Part shown: positions 12,901 to 22,803 of the stretch, one piece after another
How the letters are laid out: each line of letters starts with the position of its first letter
Position numbering within the stretch: position 1 is the first letter of the stretch
Source of the DNA: Asterias rubens
Taxonomy: Eukaryota > Echinodermata > Asteroidea > Forcipulatida > Asteriidae
Reading direction: 5' to 3'
Length of the DNA: 64,000 bases
Assembly: GCF_902459465.1 (NCBI RefSeq)
Contig: NC_047073.1
Coordinates: 9,735,036 to 9,799,035 of the forward strand
Notes under the pieces: generated by a model
Seen by the model: only the letters and a program-made list of their open reading frames with translations
The model's database searches: none
What the model was told of the DNA's origin: nothing
Position numbers and translations under genes: made by a program

Positions 12901-15900
12901 CTGTTGATATACTTGTACTTGATTTGAATGATGCTAACAGTGTTGTAGCCACGGTGGGCGGTGCCGGGCGGGCCTGCCCAGGACTCTGAGCAAAATACAC
13001 TGTGCTGCCCAGCACAGATTTCCCCAAAATTATACTTCAGCAATGATTGGCCCCATATCTAGTCATAAATAATTTTGTTGAACCATCTGCCCTTGGTAGA
13101 CTAAACTGAATTTAGAGCCCACCACTTAAATTGGTCTAGCTACAACACTGGATGCAAAGCGAATTTTGACATCATAGCTCTGTTCTCGCTGCCAATGTTT
13201 CAGAAGGCTTGAGCTCAGTGCAACTCTTTCTTATTCTTCGCTGCAAGTTTGTGACATCAAAGTTTGCATCGCATTTGCATTTGTAGGAAGTATGAACCGG
13301 GATTCACACTGTTTTTATTTTATTTTAAATATTGTAGATAAGACCAACATTCCATCAGAAGACGGCACATGCTGTAGGTACTGATACTTCAAGTATAACG
13401 TTCTCATATGACAACAGGGTCTTCGCCACAAGAGGGGGTAAGTACGGTTGTGGCAAAAAAAATAATGAGAAAACTTTATTAGTTGTTGCAAACTGCTTTA
13501 CAAACCAAATAGACATAATGGTGTAAATGCAGTAAAATAGTTAGTGGCTGTTGTGGTAGTACTAAGTGTAGCGCATGCGCGCTGCGGGTATGTCAGAGGT
13601 CATACAAAATACACTTCATACATGGCAACGTCCACACTAAGCTTGTGTCCTCATCTTCCTTATTCCACCATTGACTAGTTCATTGTATATCCATAATACT
13701 ACATGGAGAGGTATCCAAAGCAATTTTGTAGCACTGTGGATATACAATGAACTAGTCAATGGTGGAATAAGGAAGATGAGGACACAAGCTTAGTGTGGAC
13801 GTTGCCATGTATGAAGTGTATTTCATATGACCTCTGACATACCCGCAGCGCGCATGCGCTACAGACTTAGTACTACCACAACAGTGGCCTGATGTTTCGA
13901 CCCTAGCAGAGTCTTTCTCAAAAACAATAGGGTTAAAATACTGCCATGTGCAGACAATGCCAAATACTTCTCAAATCTCTTGTTATACGTGGTTTGGCAA
14001 CTAAAATTAAAAGCACAAAATCCTGTAATCATTTTACTGTTACTTGCTGTTAACTTACAGGATCTCCTCGCTTGATAAAACTTTCACAGTGGATTGGTGT
14101 ATTTCTGTGAAAACTAGATGATAACAACTGTACAGGCCTGGAATTTCATCTTTGAGAGGGCAAGGCCATTTTTCAAAGGGCACTTTTAAGACTTATGGAA
14201 GGGCACCGAGGCCGAAGACTAGAGCCAAATTTTATTGAGCTGCTTAAGCAGAAAAAGAACCTTAGCACAACAAAATTATGCTTATAAGAATATTGTTACC
14301 AGCACTCTGTGACTGGTATCCTGTTCTTTTCTGCTACGTTTTTATTTCTAAGCAGAAATGTGTTAAGTAATATTTTGTGCTTAAGCAGCTCTATGAAATT
14401 AGGCCCAGTGCAACAGAGGTTGTGGCTTTTGTGTCATTTCGGGCCTGAGTTTTTAAATAAATCAATAATTCTTTTAAATTTTGCTGGTTGCATTTTTCCA
14501 GGGGATGACACTTTAAAACTTTGGGATCTGCGGAACTTCAAGAGGCCAATAAATGTAGCTACAGGACTTGTTAACTATTTCCCATTGTAAGTATAATAGT
14601 TTCAGATATCAAGTAACAAACCACAAGGGAAACCTAGTGGGTTAAAGTTTAAATAATGTGGGGTTGAAATATTTCAGCAAATCATAAATTACAAATTTCA
14701 AAAATGGTATGGGAGCAAACCCACAGGAAACTTCGATGGGATTCAAACCCTGGTCTTCTGTCACTGCTAGAGAAAAAGTCTCAACATTATTGTGCCTCTT
14801 GCTGCCGTGCAATCTCTGTGGTCTATTTGGTAAGACACTGCTCTAGAATTGCAAGAGTTGTGGGTTTGAGTCCCACCTGAGTAATATGCTTGTGGTTTTC
14901 TTTTCACAGAACTCAGGAAAGTACTGAGTATACAGTGCTAACACACATCGGTGTATATGGGTAAAACCAAAATACATCTTTATCCCTAGTGCAAATTTAT
15001 CGTCTTTTATTGTGTTTGTTTTACAGGACGGACTGTGTCTTCAGTCCGGATGACAAGATGCTGGTAACCTGCACCTCGGTTAAGAAGGGAGCCGGGGAAG
15101 GCAAACTCGTCTTCTTGGAACGAGAAACCTTCGATATTGTCGCCGAGATTCCATGCGGTGACTCGGTAAGTTGCCCTTGATAAATAATTTGATTAATAAT
15201 AATTTATTGAATTTGTGCTGCGCTCTCTCCAGGACCAGTCTGTTCAAGGTCGCATAAAGCGAATTTGACGTAAATTTGACGTCACCACCCTCCCTTCGCA
15301 GCGATATTCGCAAGTGAGTTGAGCAAAGTTGAACTGCTGCGAATTATTCGTTGCGAATTTGTGACGTCAACATTCGTATCGCATTCACATTCGCAGGAAG
15401 TATGAACTGGGCTTTACAGTAAAAAAAAAGAACGTAAGAAAATTACACAGAAAAGTTTAATAAAAAGTACACCAGTAAAAATAAGCAAAATAGAAATCAA
15501 AGCCTTAATTGACAAAACAGGTGCATGAACACGGGCGGTTTGGTTGGCTTAGTGGTATCTTTCCTTGCATGAACACGGGCGGTTTGGTTGGCTTAGTGGT
15601 ATCTTTCCTTGCATGAACACGGGCGGTTTGGTTGGCTTAGTGGTATCTTTCCTTGCATGAACACGGGCGGTTTGGTTGGCTTAGTGGTATCTTTCCTTGC
15701 ATGAACACGGGCGGTTTGGTTGGCTTAGTGGTATCTTTCCTTGCATGAACACGGGCGGTTTGGTTGGCTTAGTGGTATCTTTCCTTGCATGAACACGGGC
15801 GGTTTGGTTGGCTTAGTGGTATCTTTCCTTGCATGAACACGGGCGGTTTGGTTGGCTTAGTGGTATCTTTCCTTGCATGAACACGGGCGGTTTGGTTGGC

Positions 15901-18900
15901 TTAGTGGTATCTTTCCTTGCATGAACACGGGCGGTGTGGTTGGCTTAGTGGTATCCTTCCTTGCATGAATACGGGCGGTTTGGTTGGCTTAGTGGTATCT
16001 TTCCTTGCATGAACACGGGCGGTTTGGTTGGCTTAGTGGTATCTTTCCTTGCATGAACACGGGCGGTGTGGTTGGCTTAGTGGTATCTTTCCTTGCCTTC
16101 CAGTTCCACCTCGAGGATCCTCCATTCGGATCTCGCCAAGGGCACGATTTTGTGGATTGTGTTTTCGGTCCCTACCTGATTTTGTGGGTTTCCCTGGATT
16201 AATTCTCTGGGGTTTTCCCTCCCACATCTAAAACTGAAACTTGCTTCCTCGTCTTCTCTCCATTGTTTTTTTTTTTAAGCTTTTCTGAGAGTCCTTGGCC
16301 TCACAACCAGAATGAATAAATGAAATTCATCTATGCATCATTATTGTTTGAAAGTACATTTTAACACTCCTCACAATTTGAATCATCTACAGTTGTACAC
16401 CCTTACCCACTCCCCTCCCCCAATGGTTTGACTAAGATACAAGTCGTCAGCTCAGTGCTACAAGGTCGTTAATTGCAATTTCATAGTCATAATAATCAAA
16501 AAGTTGTTTATGTATATGCTAAAGTTTGAATAAATAAAAACCCACAAGTAAATGTTTTTCTTGGAAACTGAATGTTTCTTTTCGCCAAGATTTACTTTGG
16601 AGACGAATCTTGATCAATAAACTCCATTCGTCAGTGTACAGAAGCAATTTTATCAAATTCTTACAAACTTCACTTACGATCTTATAGCCCTGAGACGACA
16701 AACTCATTCACTTGAAGGCAAAGTATACCTCTTTTTTTTAGCTGTTTGATTGTTTTAATCCTGTGTAAATGCAGATGTAGGTCCCCCTATTGACCCCTTG
16801 CACGCGTATCACATGCGGCGGATCAATGCCACGCTCACCATGTTGGTGGGCAGTTAGGTTTACGTGTATTAACGCCGCGTCGCCTAAAATGCTCACTTTA
16901 CTGCATAACATGCAGCATAGAGTTATATATAAAAACGCACAGTCAAATTGCCCACCAGTACGGCGCATTCAAGATTTTTTGCTGATGACGTCGGGTGAAA
17001 TGGGTCAATACAATAAAATTAACATGTAAAAATTTCATTTCACAATGCGGGTCGCTTTTTTTGAGATATCGCCGAAAATCCGGAGGGAATATGTTCATGC
17101 AGGAAGAATAATTCGTAATAGGATTACACAATCTGAGTCTCAGATTCAAACCATGACAACTGATATCTTTTTACACATCCACATAACTTCAAATGCTTCG
17201 AGGTGAAATGTTTCTCAAAATGCTTTCTTATATCGAAAGCTGCGGTAGGCTTCTAACCAAAAGTTCTTATTGCCATTGATTTTAAGAGTGATTACCAAAT
17301 GTATACCTTCCCTTTAAAGGTGCCGGGTACTTTTTCAAAATTTACATTAAACTTACAGGGTTTGAAGATAATGATAGTGGAAAGCTTCCCTTCAAATATT
17401 ACTAACTAAGGTTGGGTAGTTTTTGAGAAATGAGTAAAACAAGTCACAAAATCATTTTGGTCTCATGAGACCAAAATGATTTTAGCATGTAAAATCCCCT
17501 TAACCAGTTATGATATTATACCAAAACCATAGCATAACTGGTTACTACGTTTTTACATGCTAAAACTGAGACGAAAATTATTACTTTTACTCATTTCTCA
17601 AAAACTACAGCACCTCAGTAAGTAAAATTTCAAGGGAAGCTTTCTACTATCATAATCTTCAAACTGTGTAAGTTTAATGTAAATCTGTGGACATTGTGTT
17701 TTAGGAAAAATGTACATATACCCTTTAAAGGTGCCATCCTGTTGCATTTGTCCTGAACAAGTGCAGTAGATACTATGCTGTATCAAAATCTCATATTTGA
17801 CTTTCCTCTGCAAACTATATATCTTTTTCAGACTGTCTCCAGATGTTTGTGGCATCCGAAGCTGAACCAAATCATTGTCGGCTGCGGAAACGGAGAGGCG
17901 AAAATCTTCTACGACCCAGACAAAAGTCACAGGTAAAGTTTAATGGTTAATTGAAATAAAGCATCCTAGACCTTCATCTTGGTCACGATCCCTGTGTACG
18001 CCATCAGTTAGAAATCTTTATTTTGATGATACCATTGAGGGGCCAGACTATATTGTACCTTGCAGCCTCATTTTGATTAAATTGATTTGAAGGAAGGGAG
18101 GAAAATGCAAATTTTGTGTACTATGACTAAGGTGTAGTGTTAAAAGCAAAGTATACCTTTGGTTTTTAGAACCGTTTGATTGCTTTAATCACATGTAAAT
18201 GTACATATATATGATAGAACTAACCTGGAGTGGTTATGTCAACGCAAGTAAAATAAACACTAAATTTAATACACAATCTAAGAAACGTTTCTTAGATTGA
18301 AATGCTTTTGAATCACTTTAAAACCACATTCCTTTGAAGGGAATTGTCTCAGAATAATTACAACAGATTTTCCTTCCCTTTAAGTGCTATGGGGATTGTG
18401 GAGCAGTGACGAATTGAAGTGATTTTTTAAATGACTTTTAAAACAACTTTTTTTTTCACAGGGGTGCCAAGTTGTGTGTAGTAAAAAAGAAGAGGAAAGT
18501 CAAGGAACTAGACATAGTTCGAAACGAAAGCATCATCACACGTAAGTTCACATGAGAGTTATATTCAGGAGGCTTTAATGGCGATTGCCTCCATGCCCCC
18601 TGGTCATTGCCTTGGTTCCCTTGAAATGCTACAGTAGAAACTTACAATTCCTCGTAGGGTGACCTTTACCATGGAGAAAATTCCTTGATGATGCCCTTGC
18701 CCTTTCAAAAACGAAGCAGACAGGCCTGTATATTTGCTTTTCCTTTTCTTCTAAAAATATTTGACGTCTTGGAGCTTTAAGCATTAGCACACTCAATGTT
18801 TGCCTTTGTCGGGGCCTGAGTTCAGTTATTAAACATACTTTTCCTATATTTTCTTTTGTTATTAAGTTTCTGTATAAATGCAACCATAATTCATTACCTT

Positions 18901-21649
18901 CTTGTTCCATCACACATAACATACCTTGAGAGCTAAATTTTGCATTTCTTTTCTTCTTTTCTTTGAATATTTGAGGTCTTTGAGCTTAAGCTAAACCTTT
19001 ACAGGGCCTGGGGTCGATTTCACAAAGAGTTAGTCCTAACTTAGGACTGTCCTAACGCGAGATAAGACAAGTCCTAACTCTTTGTGAAATCCACCCCAGA
19101 TATAATTTATTAAATATGCTTTTCTTTTGTTCTACTTTGTAACTAAATTTATGTATTTCTGTCTCTCTCTCTCTCTCTATTCATGTATTTCCACTTCACT
19201 GCTTTTGTCACACTTACTAAATGTACATACCTGTTCATGTGTGTTGTGTTGTTATTTTATCTCCAATAAAGACTCTGCTAAGGTCAGAAAGCAGGCCATT
19301 AACTATTTTTTTAAAATTCTTCTTGCAGGCCATTAACTATTTTTTTTTAAATTCTTCTTGCCTGTACTCTAGTGTACTCTTTCTTTACCTTATCGTCAAA
19401 TATCAATTCTTATGATGCTCAAAGTTCCCGTTAGAATAATCGTTATGTCAGTTTCAACGGAACTTCATTGTTAATAAAATAGTCTTGTCCAATGTGGTAC
19501 TACATATTTGAATAGTCTCAGTGATTCTGCACTTACTTTGTCAAATTTTTTAAAAAGAAATTACTGCTCAGTTTAATAATTCTTAGTGATGAAAGAAAAG
19601 TCATGACATTGTTTGTAGGTGATGTTTTGTCTTAGTTACTACTAGTCAGTGTGTGTGTTTGTTTGTTTGTTTGTTTGTTTGATGTAGTGTTTGTCTGTAG
19701 GTACAGGAACAAAAATCTTTGTTTCACCCTAGGCCTAAATTATTTTTATTAGTAGTAGTATTATTGGTTTATTAGGCCTATCTATCTATGCTGAAGATTT
19801 GTATGCTATGTTTATTATGATGCATAGATGTTGATTTTGTGAGATGAGAAATGTTGTGCAAAGATAAATTTGTCACTATTAGGCTAGACTTGGTTCAAAG
19901 TCTTTGATCGTGGCTTTTTATTCGTCCCACTGATAGCCGCTACAAACAGCGCCCACTTGTGATCAACCTTCGTCATTTAGCCTACGATTAGATTGCGAGT
20001 TAGGGCGCGTGATAGCTAATAATGTGGGGGCGTTTTTTCGTGGCTGAGATACAGAAGAATAACTGTGATCTAAGACTTGAATCAAGTCTACTATTAGGCC
20101 TAGTCACTATCCTGTGCAAAAAAGCGTAAACTTTTTTTAAAATTCTAACTTATGATTTATGTGCTGTGTATTGTTTACCAAACAGCGCACATGTTACGGA
20201 TGTACCGTAAGGATCAACCCAAACTGTTGACATCTTACAAGCAAAGTAAGAAGGATCGTCAAGATCCTGTCAAGTCACGTCGACCAGATCTACCCATCAC
20301 CTCAGGTAAGCATCTACTTGTTGGTCATGGCTTGGAGTTGTTAAATGCATTCTGATGTTGACTGAAGATACACAACTAATGTTTGTTTTCCTTTAACTTC
20401 TAGGGCGCGGTGGGCGAGTAGCAGCGGGCGGGGCTAGCTTAGCGTCATATGTTGCTAAAGTGATTGCCGTTGATAAGAAAGACGACAGCAATCCAAGAGA
20501 AGCCATCCTCCGTCATGCCAAGGAGGCTTCCTCAAATCCCTTCTGGATCTCACCAGCATATACTGAGTAAGTTCAGACAATTCAAGTGTCATAATCCACT
20601 TAAATTTGATGAGTAAACGTGGAATGTTTGAGTTACAGCTGTGATTTGTCATTTGAGTGCTGTTGTTAAAGGCACTGGACACTATTGTTAATTACTCAAA
20701 ATAGTTGTTAGCGTAAAAACTTAACTCGGTAACGAGCAATGGAGAGCTGTTGATAGTATAAAACATTGTGAGGAATGGCTACCTCTGAAGTAACATAGTT
20801 TTTGAAAAAGAAGTAAATATTTTAATTGAATTCGAGACCTCATCTGAGGTCTCGAATTCAAGTACTGAAAGCACACAACTTGTGCGACAAGGGTGTTTTT
20901 TTTCTTTCATTATTATCTTGGAACTTCGACTACCAATTGAATTCAAATTTTCACAGGTTTGTTATTTTATGCGTATGTTGAGATACACAAAGTGAGAAGA
21001 CATGTCTTTGACAATTACCAAAGGTGTTCAGTGTCTTTAACGGCAGTGGACACTATTGGTAATTGTCAAAGACTTGTCATCACAGTTGGTGTATCTCACC
21101 ATATGCATAAAATAATGAACCTGTGAAAATTCGAGCTCAATTGGTCGTCGAAGTTGCGAGATATTAATGAAAGAAAACACACCCTTGTCGCACCATGGTC
21201 TAACAGATGCTTGATTTCGAGACCTCAAATTCTAAATCTGAGGTCTTGAAATCATACTCGTGGAAAATTACTCCTTTCTCGAAAAACTATGTCGCTTCAG
21301 AGGGAGCCGTTTCTCACAATGTTTTATATACCATCAACCTCTCCCCATTACTCATAATCAAGAAAGGTTTTATGCTTACAAGTATTTTGAGTAATTACCA
21401 ATAGTGTCCACTGCCTTTAAACCACACACTGATTCCCAAGGTAAAGGGAATACTGACTCAGATTGTAGTAAATGGTGTAATTTAATACTAATAATACTTG
21501 TCATAATACTAATACAGTTTGTACTACTACTATTTGTTTTCAGGACCCAACCAAAAGCAATCTACCAGGAGGAGTCAGACGAAGAAGAAACTGACGACAC
21601 CGACGTTCCTCACTGGGCAAAGAAACAAAAGCTAGACACAGACACTTGA
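849..21649 (+). CDS. WDR70: WD repeat-containing protein 70, 17 exons, complete
   Basis: WDR70 is a nuclear WD40-repeat protein; in other species it is linked to chromatin regulation and the DNA damage response. Coding exons: 849-900, 2345-2455, 3997-4206, 5242-5396, 7970-8029, 8626-8759, 10601-10754, 11496-11572, 12194-12371, 13338-13437, 14502-14586, 15027-15165, 17832-17932, 18462-18541, 20186-20305, 20404-20566, 21544-21649. All introns are GT-AG, and the reading frame stays open to a TGA (2025 nt, 674 residues; human about 654). The family signature GFSGFGKKARTFD is near residue 50, followed by MFEQTRRTA. A Ser/Asp-rich acidic stretch fills about residues 105-176. The WD40 propeller runs from about 190 to 545, with WD motifs at 220-223 (MWDF), 322-325 (IWDF), 370-373 (LWDV) and 417-420 (LWDL). 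The C-terminal block SNPREAILRHAKEA is also typical of the family. The start has A at -3 and G at +4. Exon ends were read by eye; the N-terminal exon is the least certain because this end is poorly conserved. Confidence 0.95.
1639..1930. repeat. Inverted repeat pair in WDR70 intron 1
   Basis: The segment at about 1639-1690 (with TCTAGAAACTATAAGGCTCC) recurs in inverted form at about 1883-1929. The arms are separated by roughly 190 bp. Confidence 0.6.
2088..2208. repeat. Foldback hairpin in WDR70 intron 1
   Basis: The arms pair over more than 30 bp (GTCACAGATTGTATGTGAGA outward), with extra inner pairing around a short AT-rich loop. Confidence 0.75.
2885..2970 (+). repeat. 17-bp tandem repeat, about 5 units, WDR70 intron 2
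   Basis: The unit resembles AACTATAGAATTGGCCC and is repeated about five times with a few substitutions. Confidence 0.8.
3132..3506 (+). mobile_element. TTAA MITE family C copy 1
   Basis: Terminal inverted repeats start TTAAAGCCATTGGACACTTT and mirror at the right end. The interior contains the AACAAACCTGTGAAA block shared with families A, B and D. It lies in WDR70 intron 2. Confidence 0.8.
4266..4373 (+). repeat. 36-bp tandem repeat, 3 units, WDR70 intron 3
   Basis: Three units of 36 bp, each containing CTTATTC(C/A)GAACAG-like and TTCTGAATATT-like blocks. The third unit has diverged. Confidence 0.75.
4608..4957 (-). mobile_element. tRNA-derived SINE with LINE-like tail
   Basis: Read on the minus strand, the head has an A-box-like TGGCCGAGCGG and a B-box GGGTTCGAATCCC. 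The body includes AGTGTCTTGCT on the opposite strand, and the tail ends in AAGCGCTATATTATT. Short AGAAT repeats flank it at 4603-4607 and 4958-4962. The surrounding sequence matches the uninterrupted repeat near 22430-22680, which acts as an empty site. It lies in WDR70 intron 3. Confidence 0.8.
4963..5120 (-). mobile_element. Second, older tRNA-like SINE
   Basis: A minus-strand head with GGGTTCGAATCCC and a diverged A box (CATGGCCATGCGG) follows the SINE at 4608-4957. It probably belongs to the older host repeat. Confidence 0.65.
5405..5708. mobile_element. MITE family F copy, partial
   Basis: It has the central palindrome around TTTTTGTCTC and GAGACAAAAA, then the right half with CTACAGCACCTAAGC. 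The left half is missing. It ends at a TCAA shared with the next element and begins just after WDR70 exon 4. Confidence 0.65.
5706..6081. mobile_element. Foldback MITE family E copy 1
   Basis: Almost the whole element is one inverted repeat. The arms start AAAGGAACACGTTGCCTTGG, and the centre pairs at ATGGGAGTCA and TGACTCCCAT around 5870-5900. It abuts family F on the left and family C on the right, sharing TTAA-like junctions, in WDR70 intron 4. Confidence 0.85.
6078..6390 (-). mobile_element. MITE family C copy 2, right end lost
   Basis: It begins at the TTAA shared with the foldback to its left and carries the family C interior with the central palindrome CTCGATAGCGAG. It loses similarity after the CGATTGAGCCTAAATTTT block. 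Confidence 0.75.
7315..7381 (-). mobile_element. MITE family C, terminal fragment
   Basis: Only one end is recognisable: a GTGATACACGAAGTGTGGGC block followed by ACCGAAAATGTCCAATGGC. Confidence 0.6.
7378..7924 (-). repeat. 300-bp tandem duplication containing a tRNA-like SINE
   Basis: The block starting AACACTGGTCCGCTGGCC occurs at 7381 and again at 7681, a period of exactly 300 bp. Each copy contains a minus-strand SINE body. The first keeps the head (CATGGCCGAGTGG near 7660-7672); the second is cut short. It lies in WDR70 intron 4. Confidence 0.85.
8310..8538. mobile_element. MITE family K fragment, WDR70 intron 5
   Basis: It ends in AAGGTATACTTTGCCTTC and contains TCTCAGATTGTG opposite a partial complement. 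Related copies lie near 16712, 18139, 46669 and 53936. Confidence 0.5.
9171..9547 (-). mobile_element. TTAA MITE family B, uninterrupted copy
   Basis: The terminal repeats read AAAGGGAAGGTACACGTTTG and its complement at the right end. The central palindrome AAAAGACTTCT/AGAAGTCTTTT is near 9341. The right part has GACCAATTGAGCCCAAATTT. This copy shows the unfilled target used in the nested copy at 37298-38058. It lies in WDR70 intron 6. Confidence 0.85.
10775..10995. repeat. H-type foldback repeat, WDR70 intron 7
   Basis: It begins with an AATTTCATAGAGCTGCTT block. Related blocks recur, with an inverted partner, at 14222-14408 and 59449-59652. The right arm here is diverged. Confidence 0.5.
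11058..11160 (+). mobile_element. tRNA-like SINE head, WDR70 intron 7
   Basis: It contains CATGGCCGAGCGGTGAAGAG and GGGTTCGAATCGC at tRNA-like A-box and B-box spacing. It runs into unrelated sequence after the head, so it is not a functional tRNA. Confidence 0.75.
11300..11462 (+). repeat. G-type repeat, half of a foldback
   Basis: It contains AACGGTTCTTTTCAGAACCA and TGGTGTTACCGCAAAC, matching one half of the hairpin at 45690-45847. Confidence 0.6.
11960..12085 (+). mobile_element. Second SINE family, copy 1
   Basis: It shares the CACAGAACTCAGGAAAGTAC body and the downstream CACACATGGGTGTAAGG block with the copy at 14818-14977. It lies in WDR70 intron 8. Confidence 0.55.
12386..12780 (+). 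mobile_element. tRNA-like SINE, diverged, WDR70 intron 9
   Basis: The head has GTGTCATGGCTGAATGG and GGGTTTGAATCTTGG, with CTAGCAAGACACTTCTCTA after it. A second, inverted head-like segment lies at about 12750-12780. Confidence 0.6.
13548..13883. repeat. Long foldback, about 150-bp arms, WDR70 intron 10
   Basis: The arms are near-perfect inverted copies, from TTGTGGTAGTACTAAG at the left to its complement at the right. The loop around 13699-13735 is about 40 bp. The transcript would form a long double-stranded hairpin. Confidence 0.9.
14222..14408. repeat. H-type foldback, WDR70 intron 10
   Basis: The left arm has TTGAGCTGCTTAAGCAGAAA and the right arm a diverged complement ending GCTTAAGCAGCTCTATGAAA. 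Confidence 0.65.
14818..14977 (+). mobile_element. Second SINE family, copy 2, WDR70 intron 11
   Basis: The tRNA-like head has GTCTATTTGGTAAGAC as a diverged A-box region and GGGTTTGAGTCCC as B box. It is followed by the ACTCAGGAAAGTACTGAGTA body. Confidence 0.65.
15523..16094 (+). repeat. 44-bp minisatellite, 13 units, WDR70 intron 12
   Basis: Thirteen units of exactly 44 bp, each starting GCATGAACACGGGCGG, nearly identical. The variants are a T-to-G change in the GGTTTGG block of the units near 15919 and 16051, and an AATAC unit near 15963. The last unit runs directly into a SINE body, so the array looks like an expansion of that SINE head. The long open frames through it are artefacts of the repeat. 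Confidence 0.95.
16066..16260 (+). mobile_element. Third SINE family, copy next to the minisatellite
   Basis: GGTTGGCTTAGTGG is followed by CTTCCAGTTCCACCTCGAGG and later TTCCCTCCCACATCT. The same order of blocks occurs at 47938-48110. Confidence 0.65.
16712..17215. mobile_element. MITE family K, old copy, WDR70 intron 12
   Basis: It starts AAGGCAAAGTATACCTC and contains GCTGTTTGATTGTTTTAATC. The interior has diverged and the boundaries are approximate. Confidence 0.45.
17318..17726. mobile_element. MITE family F, fullest copy, WDR70 intron 12
   Basis: Ends near TTTAAAGGTGCCGGGTAC at the left and CCCTTTAAAGGTGCC at the right. The central perfect palindrome has arms TCATTTTGGTCTC and GAGACCAAAATGA at about 17453-17482. 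A second, inner inverted pair involves TAACCAGTTATG. Confidence 0.75.
18139..18382. mobile_element. MITE family K, WDR70 intron 13
   Basis: It begins AAAGCAAAGTATACCTTTGG. The central palindrome is CAATCTAAGAAAC/GTTTCTTAGATTG near 18271, and it ends at CCTTCCCTTTAA. Confidence 0.65.
19011..19096. mobile_element. Foldback with TCCTAACTTAGGAC arms, WDR70 intron 14
   Basis: The terminal arms GATTTCACAAAGAGTTAG and their complement surround TCCTAACTTAGGAC. It is a shorter relative of the element at 43037-43213. Confidence 0.75.
19656..19681 (+). repeat. GTTT microsatellite
   Basis: About six GTTT units in WDR70 intron 14. A TC run lies nearby at 19160-19178. Confidence 0.85.
20666..21040 (-). 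mobile_element. TTAA MITE family A copy 1, WDR70 last intron
   Basis: The terminal repeats read AAAGGCACTGGACACTATTG and its partial complement. The central palindrome GAATTCGAGACCTCA/TGAGGTCTCGAATTC is near 20828-20859. It abuts an oppositely oriented copy across one shared TTAA. Confidence 0.85.
21037..21420 (+). mobile_element. TTAA MITE family A copy 2, inverted relative to copy 1
   Basis: It starts GGCAGTGGACACTATTGG and ends GTGTCCACTGCCTTTAA. The central palindrome is TTTCGAGACCTCA with a partly matching right arm near 21230-21250. It ends about 120 bp before WDR70 exon 17. Confidence 0.85.
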
Positions 21650-22429
21650 AGTGTGATTTGTGGTGTACATGTTTAGCTTGATAGAAACACTGGAGGAGTG
21701 ACAAGATGGTGACACCAATCACTGAGGTATTGGGGAACACTGAAAGAGTGGCCAGATGGCAACACGAATCACTTGGTGCATTCGATTAGCTTCCCCGGGT
21801 CGACCCCAGTGTACTCATCCTGGTGAGCCCCTGAATTGTAAACTTTCTCCAGCATTCACACTAATGAATCTTGGCACAGCCCACTGGAACTACTTTCGTA
21901 GTGTGCATTTCGCTCGTTTGAGAATTCACAAAAATATTGTAAAATAATTTATCTCAAGATAAAGCTGCAAAGTTAAATTATTTTACAAGCCCGCATTGAT
22001 ACAAAAATACTTAATGATCACAAAGTCGCTGTTTTAAGGGTAAAAATTTGTGTGAGAGTATTCCGATGAATTACAAACGGAATGTCCTAGAGTGCAGGGT
22101 CATTGGTTCGAATCCCTTCTGATGAGTCTGAATATTTTCTTCCACAGAAAGTACAAAGTAAATGGCACTATCACACATGGGTGTAAGGATACAAAAAATA
22201 GCATTCTTTATTCTCAATACAATTATTACATCTATTACATCATAGTGTAGTGTGGAGCAACTTTCGCCCTGTTCATCGATTTACAGGTTTGAAAAGATGT
22301 GGCTTAAAATTCAAGTCTGTTAATTTTTGACAATTGCATTTATCTTGGAATAATTCTGTTGCATTGTGTACCTTATTAAGAGTGGAATATGTGCTGAAAT
22401 TCATAAGGCAGACTACCCAAGGTGCTGTT
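21650..22429 (+). other. WDR70 3-prime flank and probable 3-prime UTR
   Basis: No open frame of interest. At about 21778-21812 there is a fragment (GATTAGCTTCCCCGGGTCGA) matching one arm of the foldback at 46425-46575. At about 22060-22195 there is a second-family SINE with GGTTCGAATCCCTTC. No canonical AATAAA was found close to the stop codon. Confidence 0.5.
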
Positions 22430-22680
22430 TGCCGTTAAAACAAAATTTAAAATTTATGAAAGATCGCCTAACATCACATGGCCGAACAGCCACTACAAGT
22501 TGAGGGTTCACCTAATTGATTTGGGCTGTCGACCCAAATCAGCTGTCACCAGGGGCACAGTGCTATCTACTCCTGGGGCTGAAACAGGGTTACCCCTTCA
22601 CAGTCCGAAATGATGTAGGCATTGGTATCATCCACTAGGAGCCTGGCTGGTAGAGCAGAATGCACTACCTTCCCAACTTT
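22430..22680. repeat. L-type repeat, uninterrupted copy
   Basis: It shares GAGCCTGGCTGGTAGA, TTGGGCTGTCGACC-like and CCTTCCCAACTTT blocks with 4380-4607 plus 4958-4985. In that region a SINE interrupts the repeat. Confidence 0.7.
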
Positions 22681-22803
22681 ATAGGCTTAGAATAAGCTTG
22701 GACAAGTCAAATTGTTGATAGGGATTGGTACAACTAGTACAGTCATTATGAATAATGTGTCCAACATGTGTTCAAAGATACTTTTGGGACGGCGTACGAT
22801 GCT

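Noticed and set aside
15523..16094. Regular repeat array considered as a CRISPR
   Set aside because: Units are directly tandem with no unique spacers, and the DNA is animal nuclear.
16005..16231. Overlapping open frames containing MHEHGR
   Set aside because: They come from the 44-bp minisatellite and the adjoining SINE.
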